Positions 56,600 to 64,000 of a DNA stretch of 64,000 bases are shown here, piece after piece. The position numbers and the translations under genes were made by a program. The stretch is from Haliclona indistincta (Eukaryota > Porifera > Demospongiae > Haplosclerida > Chalinidae): the NCBI GenBank assembly GCA_964017065.1, contig OZ024790.1, positions 7,815,864-7,879,863 on the forward strand. Reading direction: 5' to 3'. The stretch's first letter is position 1. Each line of letters begins with the position of its first letter. The notes beneath the pieces were generated by a model. The model saw only the letters and a program-made list of their open reading frames with translations. It made no database searches and was not told the DNA's origin.

Positions 56600-58430
56600 T
56601 ATCTTCTGTACGTAGTTGCTAATGATGCTAGAGAAAGAAAAGCTACACCTGACTCATCCTGTGTTGAGGTGGATGATGACACTATAGTAGACGTGCTTGC
56701 TGCGTGCTTGCTTGTGTAAGTTGAGAGGACCATGCTAGAGTGGTAGTCAGTTGAGAAGAGTGAGTGTGTGGTACTCATGAGGATTCTTGTTGGTTCTCTA
56801 GTGACACTACTTGATAATGTGAGCAGTACTGAGCTAGTGGTTAATGTCGGCTTGATGAGTAAATCAGTGGTGTGCTAGCCTGGAGCGGGCCTCCTGCAGG
56901 ACAAGAATGATACAAGAGATACACTGGGTTTGTAAGGAGTGAGTATTCTAGTACAATAGACCAAAACAGCATCAGAGGTAGGATCACACTGTGAAGGGTT
57001 TGTGTGAGTGCAGTCAAGAAGAGCAGCCTCATTCCCATCACACTGAACAAGGTCCAGGACCAAATCCTTCCCCGTAAGATGATGTTTGAGCACTGAGCTG
57101 ACATGAATATTTGGATTGTGAGGTATTTCATTACTGTTATAAAAGCATTACCTTGACCATCATATCCTAGTTGTCTGCATACCACTCTAGCATCAGGTAT
57201 ATTCCAGAAGATATCACATACAGTACTCCATACTCCATTGATGCATACCCACACTGTTCCTCTACCTGGTCTATCACCACCAGTGAGCCTCGCACCACTC
57301 TCCGGAGTACAGGACACTACATAGCAAAATTTGATCAAAATAAAATACATTTGACTAATATACTAGAGCACTCTAATCCAACATCTTGCTTGTGAGTGCA
57401 GTGGTTCTCAGTCAGTGAATAGCATGTACTCCATAATCCCCTGCTCTTTATTATAACTATCACAATTGACAAGTCCTATATTGACTGGTCACTACCTTGT
57501 CCATATGATATGGTAGGAGACTGAGTACAATAGTACCTGTAGACATGGATAGAAAATTATTCACTGTCTTGAGTAGTTGTTAATACCTGCCCAGTTGTCA
57601 GCATGCTAATTGAAGCTGTGGTTCCAAAGAAAGCATCACTCACTGTGCCCCACACAACCACATCAGTGGTGGAGTTGAAAAATATATGATATCTCCAAGG
57701 TACCTGCTTGATTTTTTGCCCTACCATGCAGTCGTATAACACCATTATAGCTGGTAAATTTGGTGAGCTGTAGTGACAATTTTGCTAGTGCAGCATTCCA
57801 CGCCAGCATCTTCATTTTGAGTACACCATGTACATGTGTTGTCAACAATCACCTGCTCTATACCATCACATTGAGAAGCGTTTATATGCGGACTGGTCCA
57901 CTGCCCTGTCCAAAATGTGCTGCTCTGTGTGCAATTGCACCTGCAAATTGATCCGTAGCAAGCTACAGTGGAACCTCTCAATATGTGCCTCAAATATGGA
58001 GCAACCTCTATAATGTGGACACTGCATTTGATCCCAGATCAATACTGTTTAACAACCCCTGAAATTAAGACATAATTATGTTTAATCCGGACACTATTTG
58101 TGGGTCCAAATTGTGTCTGGATTAGAGAGGTTATACTGTAGCACTAAACTCAACTGTATTAACTTGAGCTGCTGCGGTACCCCAAAAATTATCACACACT
58201 GTGCCCCATGTTGAGTTTAGACATATTTCCACTGTGCCCTCTCTTGCTGTCAATCATCCGGCCGCAAGGCACAATTACTGTCGTCAGAGACTGATCAAGC
58301 TTAGTAAGTTACTACTGCTAATCAAGCTAACTCATTTTCTGCAGCAAGACAATTACCTACAGTTGATAATATCATAGAGGCAGCTAAACAATAGTGCAGG
58401 CATTGCCTCTACTACATGTATCAGTATCAC
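56600..58430 (-). pseudogene. Decayed SRCR receptor #7 (three SRCR domains)
   Basis: Minus-strand half-exons at about 58,160-58,270, 57,760-57,960, 57,590-57,720, 57,360-57,540, 57,150-57,320 and 56,950-57,100, then a Ser/Thr-rich part. The exon at 57,150-57,320 is intact ([32 protein letters not shown]). Others carry indels, and the leader near 58,400-58,460 is decayed. It parallels SRCR #5 domain for domain, as expected from block duplication. Confidence 0.6.
57966..58138. mobile_element. Pogo-like MITE
   Basis: CAGTGGAACC to TATACTG with TA on both sides, inside SRCR #7. Confidence 0.7.
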
Positions 58431-58439
58431 CAAGACACA

Positions 58440-58602
58440 ACGCCACAGAAAGCATCGTGCGAACAATAAATGACAAGCGGGCGCTACAAAAAGAGCCTGA
58501 GCGAGAAACATAATGTTGTCTAGGGAGCCCCGCCCGAACGAGAGCCTCGGGCGGGGCTTGTCGGTGGGTGGCGCTGCATTTGTTTGGTAAACGAAAACAA
58601 AA
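58440..58602. promoter_or_regulatory. SRCR #7 / DD-ANK copy N divergent promoter
   Basis: GAGCCTGAGCGAG at 58,493-58,505; a perfect 12-bp inverted GC-box pair AGCCCCGCCCGA (58,526-58,537) / TCGGGCGGGGCT (58,547-58,558); TTTGTTTGGTAAACGAAAAC just before the ATG at 58,603. Confidence 0.5.
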
Positions 58603-60846
58603 ATGTCTACTAGCACTGAGCTATGTCTTTCAAACTTCATGGAGCAGACAGCAGAAGCTACTGATTGGCACTTGCTCGGGGTGTTTATGAAATTACCTTC
58701 CAAAGATCTCACGCTCATAGAGAAGCAGTTTTCGAGGGATGGACCTATGCGATGTAAAGCAGAGCTGTTCAATGTGTGGATCAAACGAACACCCAATGCC
58801 TCGTGGGAACTGATCGCAGCAGCTCTGGAGAAATCAGGAGAAACTGTACAGGCTGAAAATATCCGCAAAAGCTGCGTTCTGTCAACACTTGCATCTCAAC
58901 CATCTGCTTCCGCCGCATCAACTGTAAGTGTAGTGTTAGACAAGGGCCTTCTGGTTTCCTTTTCTACATTGGAGAGAGAATTTGCTGTTATAGTCAAGAA
59001 TCTTGAGGTGTTGCTGAAAAGAAAGAAAATATCACTAATGGAAATGGGAAGATTTTTGGATATTCGTCTCGATCTAGATGGAGAGTTAGCAAAAATAAAT
59101 GATATTGACGATTTTCTCCGACAGATCCGACCACACTTCTGTTTATTCAACACTGTGATTCTGAAAGACATTGTAGAAGAGTTTGTAGGAAAGCCGTTGA
59201 AAAAACAGCTGGAGAAGTATGAGTGTGAACTGGAGAAATTCACCAAAATTGCCGAAATATCTCTCTTAGAGAAAGTTAAATTTCTTGATCAGTCTAGCTC
59301 AGCAGATATGCCACAAGTCATCTTCAAGCTGACCGGCTTCTGGCCCAGTGTAACTATCAAACGATTTCAGAGGTTCGTTGATCATGTATTTGAAGCCAAC
59401 TCGAGTGCTCTTACTCACATTCGTGTGAAACAAGGCTGCATTTGTGTAACATGGTATGCTCGTAAATCAGCCATTGCATCTCTAGCTGCTCGAGCCCAAG
59501 AGAAGGTGCTGTTTATGCGACATGTTGGAGTTCTAAGTCTCAGCGTAGGAGACACTGTGATCCTGGAGCAAGAAGAAACAGAGGAAGAAGAAACAGACTT
59601 GAGCTCAGCACTGATACAAGCCATTACTGCTGATTGTACAGAGGCAGTAGAGTTTTTACTCTTCCTTGGTGCAGATCCTAACTGCTCCTCAGCAAATGAA
59701 ACCACACCTCTTATTCTTGCCTGCAGGAACAATTCTATCAGCGTCACTAAACTACTTGTCAGAGCTGAGGCAAATGTTAATGCACAAGACAAGTTACATA
59801 CCACTGCTCTGAAGACGGCATGTAGCTTTAAAATACCGAATACACTTTTAATTGATCTACTAGTTCAATCTGGAGCTCAGTTTGTCGTACCAGGTGAAAT
59901 ACAGTCGGCACTTGGAATTGCTGCACAGAAAGGTCACACAGATATCGTTCAGTATCTGATCAGTAAAGGGGCTCCAGTAAACGCACAGGGCATATACGGT
60001 GCAAATTCACTTGTGTACGCATGTTGGCACAAACATGCTGATACTGTACACATTCTTCTTGATAATGGAGCTGATCCCAATATACAAGGTCAGGACAACA
60101 ACACGGCACTTCATATTGCTTGTTATAGACAAATGATAGTAGGTGTGGAACTTCTTCTAGCATATGGAGCAGATCATAGCTTGCAAACCAAACATAAAAC
60201 TACACCTCTCATGCATGCTTGCTTCAAAGAAGGCAAACTCACAATGGATCCCTCCATTTTGATTCTGCTACTTTCAGCTGGTGCTGACCCCAATGCTCAA
60301 AACGATAAATATTCTACAGCTCTCATACTTGCTGCTCATTTTGGCTATAAAGAAGGTGTTTCAGTTTTGTTAAATGCAGGAGCTAATGTGAATGTTCAGA
60401 ACAAATATGGAATGACTGCTCTTCATGAGGCAGCTGAAGATGGATTCCTAGCAATCTCAGAACTTCTCCTAGCATCAGGTGCCCAAGGCTCACTCACTGA
60501 CAGTGGTGGTATGACACCGCTTGACTATGCCCTTGATAACAACCATCACGATGTATGCCAACTACTTCTTGCTAGCATAGACTCCGACCCACTACCAGCC
60601 GTGACTGAGGGCACAGACACTAGTGGGACACATGTAGAGGACACTGACTTAAGCTTATTCATGAATGAAACAATTGATGAAGAATCAAAAGTATTGTTCA
60701 AAAAGGAAAGTCAGTACAGCAGTGCATTCTCTACACTCGATCAGCTTCGATATGCTCTAGAGTATCCACTCTCACCAGCTGATGCTATCAAACACCACCA
60801 AGCTGATGAAGAAGAAGAAACAAGAAAACCCAAATCAAGTAATTAG
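58603..60846 (+). CDS. Death-domain/ankyrin protein, copy N (beta), intact
   Basis: 747 residues from ATG 58,603, the only in-frame start. Death domain about residues 6-88 (TDWHLLGVFMKLPSKDLTLI, NASWELIAAALEKSGE). Beta linker 92-111. Helical core about 112-320 (PHFCLFNT 176-183, GFWPSVTIKRF 245-255). Acidic patch about 322-332. Ten ankyrin repeats about 332-657. Tail to 747 with STLDQLRYALEYPLSP near 705-722 and a final acidic stretch. No signal peptide or membrane helix. Death domains pair with other death folds, and ankyrin repeats bind proteins, so an intracellular adaptor role is inferred. Confidence 0.8.
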   Translation: MSTSTELCLSNFMEQTAEATDWHLLGVFMKLPSKDLTLIEKQFSRDGPMRCKAELFNVWIKRTPNASWELIAAALEKSGETVQAENIRKSCVLSTLASQPSASAASTVSVVLDKGLLVSFSTLEREFAVIVKNLEVLLKRKKISLMEMGRFLDIRLDLDGELAKINDIDDFLRQIRPHFCLFNTVILKDIVEEFVGKPLKKQLEKYECELEKFTKIAEISLLEKVKFLDQSSSADMPQVIFKLTGFWPSVTIKRFQRFVDHVFEANSSALTHIRVKQGCICVTWYARKSAIASLAARAQEKVLFMRHVGVLSLSVGDTVILEQEETEEEETDLSSALIQAITADCTEAVEFLLFLGADPNCSSANETTPLILACRNNSISVTKLLVRAEANVNAQDKLHTTALKTACSFKIPNTLLIDLLVQSGAQFVVPGEIQSALGIAAQKGHTDIVQYLISKGAPVNAQGIYGANSLVYACWHKHADTVHILLDNGADPNIQGQDNNTALHIACYRQMIVGVELLLAYGADHSLQTKHKTTPLMHACFKEGKLTMDPSILILLLSAGADPNAQNDKYSTALILAAHFGYKEGVSVLLNAGANVNVQNKYGMTALHEAAEDGFLAISELLLASGAQGSLTDSGGMTPLDYALDNNHHDVCQLLLASIDSDPLPAVTEGTDTSGTHVEDTDLSLFMNETIDEESKVLFKKESQYSSAFSTLDQLRYALEYPLSPADAIKHHQADEEEETRKPKSSN

Positions 60847-61202
60847 TAACAATGATTTGCTCACAACATAGTTGCATTAACTTTTATACGAATATCTAAA
60901 CTCTGTGTTCAACACAACTGAAATCAACTGTTTTCAAGTCAGTGGTAATGTAGATTGCAGGTCATGGTATAGGGCTCAAGTGAGTCACAGCGGCTCAATT
61001 TGTGCATGCCTTTCTCTGTACAAGGTTATTATGCCTCGGTGGGCGGAGCCACGGGGCATACAGTAGTCGTGTTGTGTATCTGTCTGTCTGTCTGTCGGCA
61101 GGATTTCTCATCGCTCGCTGAAAACTAAGCGCAGAAACGTGCAACACAAGCTAAAGTCGATATTTGCTTGAAAATGAATTGTAAGGATTTTGGTTATAAT
61201 GC
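60847..61202. other. Flank of N with a fragment of the TGCCTCG element
   Basis: The first part is the usual type-2 flank. At 61,029 it is broken by ATGCCTCGGTGGGCGGAGCC and a GGGGCATACAGTAGTCGTG continuation, the inverted right terminus of the 18,024-18,983 element, with a TGTC microsatellite. The remainder to 61,202 is unassigned. Confidence 0.6.
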
Positions 61203-61726
61203 TCTGTTGGAATGACTGCTCTTCATGAGCTCAGACTCAGAACTCAGAATTTTGAATTTTGGAATGACTCAGACTCAGAATTTTGGAATGACTGCTCTTC
61301 ATGAGGCAGCTGAAAATGGACACTTGTCTATCTCAGAACTTCTCCTAGCATTAGGTGCCTAAGCCTCACTCACTGACAATGCTGGTATGACACCGCTTGA
61401 CTATGCCCTTGATAACAACCATCACGATGTGTGCCAACTACTTCTTGCTAGCATAGACTCCAACCCACTACCAGCTGTGACTGAGAGCACAGACATTAGT
61501 GGAACACGTGTAGAGGACACTGACTTAAACTTATTCATGAATGAAACAATTGATGAAGAATCAAAACTGTTGTTCGAAAAGGAAAGTGAGTATAGCAGTG
61601 CTTTCTCTACACTCGATCAGCTTCGATAATTATGCTCTAGAGTATCCACTCTCACCAGCTGATGCTATCAAACACAACCAAGCTGATGAGGAAAAGGAAA
61701 CAAGAAAACCTGAATCAAGTAATTAA
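61203..61726 (+). pseudogene. DD-ANK copy O, C-terminal fragment
   Basis: Only ankyrin repeats 9-10 and the tail remain. The 5' edge has small scrambled duplications of GGAATGACTGCTCTTCATGA. A CAA-to-TAA change at 61,360-61,362 is at the same codon as in copy A. A 4-bp insertion in LRYALE (CGATAATTATGCTC) shifts the tail. Confidence 0.8.
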
Positions 61727-61965
61727 AATTTTGTAACAATGATTTGTTACATTAATTTTTATACGAATATCTAAACTCTGTGTTCAACACAACTGTCTGC
61801 ATGTCAGTGGTAATGTAGATTGCAGGTCATAATAAGGCTCAAGTGAGTCAATCGGCTCAATTTCCTTTCTCTGCACAAATACTACTGCATAGTCTGTGCA
61901 TAGTCAAGGTTATTAGCTCTCTTGATACGGCTTCTTGCAGGAGGAGCTTGTCTATCAAACCGGAA

Positions 61966-64000
61966 ATGTCTACTAGCACGGAGCTTTGTCTTTCAAACTT
62001 CTTGGAGCAGACAGCAGAAGCTACTGATTGGTACTTGCTCGGGGCGTTTATGAAATTACCTCCCAAAGATCTCACGCTCATAGAGAAGCAGTTTTCGAGC
62101 GGTGGACCTACGCGATGTAAAGCAGAACTGTTCTATGTGTGGACGAAGCGGACACCCAATGCCTCGTGGGAACTGATCGCAGCAGCTCTGGAGAAATCAG
62201 GAGAAACTGCACTGGCTGAAAATATCCGCAAAAGTTGCGTTCTGTCGCCACATGAATCTCAACCATCTGCTTCTGCCGCATCAACTGTAAGTGTAGTGCC
62301 GTTAGACAAGACCCTTGTGGTTTCCTTTTCAACATTGGAGAGAGAATTTGCTGTTATAGTCAAGAATCTTGAGGTGTTGCTGAAAAGAAAATTCAGAAAG
62401 AAGAAACCGTTAATGGAACTGGGAAGATTTTTGGATATTCGTCTCGATCTAGATGGAGAGTTAGCAAAAATAAATGATATTGACGATCTTCTCCAACAGA
62501 TCCGACCACACTTCTGTTTATTCAACACTGTGATTCTGAAAGACATTGTAGAAGAGTTTGTAGGAAAGCCATTGAAAAAACAGCTAGTGGAGAAGTATGA
62601 GTGTGAACTAGAGAAATTCACCAAAATTGCCGAAATATCTGTCTTAGAGAAAGTTAAATTTCTTGATCAGTCTAGCTCAGCTGTTATGCCACAAGTCATC
62701 TTCAAACTGACTGGCTTTTGGCCCAGTGTAACTATCAAACGATTTCAGAGGTTCGTTGATCATGCATTTGAAGCCAACTCAAGTGCTCTTACTCACATTC
62801 GTGTGAAACAAGGCTGCATTTGTGTAACATGGTATGCTCGTAAATCAGCCATTGCATCTCTAGCTGCTCGAGCCCAAGAGAAGATGCTGTTTATGTGACA
62901 TGTTGGAGTTCTGAGTCTGAGTGTAGGAGACACTGTGATCCTGGAGCAAGAAGAAACAGAGGAAGAAGAAACGGACTTGAGCTCAGCACTGATACAAGCC
63001 ATTACTGCTGATTGTACAGAGGCTGTAGAGTTTTTACTCTTCCTTGGTGCAGATCCTAACTGCACCTCAGCAAATAGAACCACACCTCTCATTCTTGCCT
63101 GCAGGAACAATTCTATCAGCATCACTAAACTACTTCTCAAAGCTGAGGCAAATGTTAATGCGCAAGACAAGTTACATACCACTGCTCTGAAGATGGCATG
63201 TAGCTTTAAAATACCGAATACGCTTTTGATTGATCTACTTGTTCAATCTGGAGCTCAGTTTGTCGTACCAGGTGAAATACAGACAGCACTTGGAATTGCT
63301 GCGCAGGAAGGTCACACAGATATCATTCAGCATTTGATCAGTAAAGGGGCTCCAGTAAACGCACTGGGCTTATATGGTGCAACTTCACTTATGCATGCAT
63401 GTTGGCACAAACATGCTGATACTGTACGCATTCTTCTTGATAATATGGAGCTGATTCCAATATACAAGGCCAGGACAACAACACGGCACTTCATATTGCT
63501 TGTTATAGGCAAATGACAGTAAGTGTGGAGCTTCTTCTAGCATATAGAGCTGATCATAGCTTGCAAAGCAGGTGACCTCACAATGCATCCCTCCATTTTG
63601 ATTCTGCTACTTTCAGCTGGTGCTGATCCCAATGTTCAAAACGAGAAAGATTCTACAGTTCTCATAATTGCTGCTTATCTTGGCTATAAAGAAGGTGTTA
63701 CAGTTTTGTTAAATGCAGGAGCCATTGTGAATATTCAGAACAAATTTGGAATGACTGCTCTTCTTGAGGCAGCTGAAAATGGGTTCCTAGCTATCTCAGA
63801 ACTTCTCCTAGCATCAGGTGCCCAAGCCTCACTCACTGACAATTATGGTATGACACCGCTTGACTATGCCCTTGATAACAACCATCATGATGTGTGCCAA
63901 CTACTTCTTGCTAGCATAGACTCCGACCTACTACCAGCCGTGACCAAGAGCACAGACACTACCGAGCACAGACCACTATCACCTAGGAATACTGATTCCA
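61966..64000 (+). pseudogene. DD-ANK copy P (beta), runs off the window
   Basis: ATG 61,966 (MSTSTELCLSNF). The Death domain, beta linker (with the KFR insertion) and core are open to 62,898, where CGA (Arg in LFMRHV) is TGA. Past the stop the acidic patch and repeats continue; an indel near 63,445 (AATATGGAGCTGATTCC) and a deletion of about 45 bp near 63,565 break the frame. The sequence continues to the window end inside the tail. Confidence 0.8.

Overview
The window looks like nuclear DNA of an early-branching animal. A demosponge similar to Amphimedon is my best guess. It holds intron-containing scavenger-receptor cysteine-rich (SRCR) receptor genes, death-fold proteins and death-domain/ankyrin proteins in tandem expansion. 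It is AT-rich and full of small non-autonomous DNA transposons. The species call comes from family recognition, not from a database match.

Region 1 (about 1-14,820) is three tandem copies of one unit. On the + strand each unit carried a CARD-like exon followed by a small MABP-like (beta-prism) domain. On the - strand, tail to tail with it, each carries an SRCR receptor gene. I can rebuild the receptor as eight exons: short hydrophobic leader, 27-nt micro-exon, two SRCR domains each split over two exons, a Ser/Thr stalk plus membrane helix, and a cytoplasmic tail. Seven internal splice junctions keep the reading frame in units I and III (583 and 580 residues). Unit II has a 4-bp frameshift that removes its membrane anchor. 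The + strand partner is intact only in unit I, although its MABP domain lacks 17 residues; it is interrupted by a 1.2-kb insertion in unit II and truncated in unit III.

Region 2 (about 14,900-64,000) is a tandem array of 16 copies (named A to P here) of one gene family on the + strand. The architecture is Death domain, a roughly 200-residue helical core I cannot name, an acidic patch, about ten ankyrin repeats, and a conserved C-terminal tail. Six copies are open from start to stop (E, F, G, H, L, N). The other ten carry frameshifts, nonsense codons, deletions or transposon insertions. Four decayed SRCR receptor genes lie on the - strand inside the array (before A, and before G, I and N).

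The two regions share one layout: an SRCR receptor (-) and a death-fold gene (+) diverge from a short common upstream region. A 13-bp motif (GAGCCKGAGCGAG) lies in seven of these regions. In the G copy the two start codons are 141 bp apart. I infer a fast-evolving innate-immune-type cluster that pairs a surface receptor with an intracellular death-fold adaptor and expands by duplication and gene conversion.

Mobile DNA: precise insertions with target duplications lie in copies J (9 bp, nested), K (8 bp) and M (5 bp). There are five pogo-like MITEs. A group of 1-1.4 kb insertions carry a compact terminal hairpin whose stem changes between copies while staying paired; two of them end in hairpins about 290-380 nt long. 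I saw no rRNA, tRNA or CRISPR.
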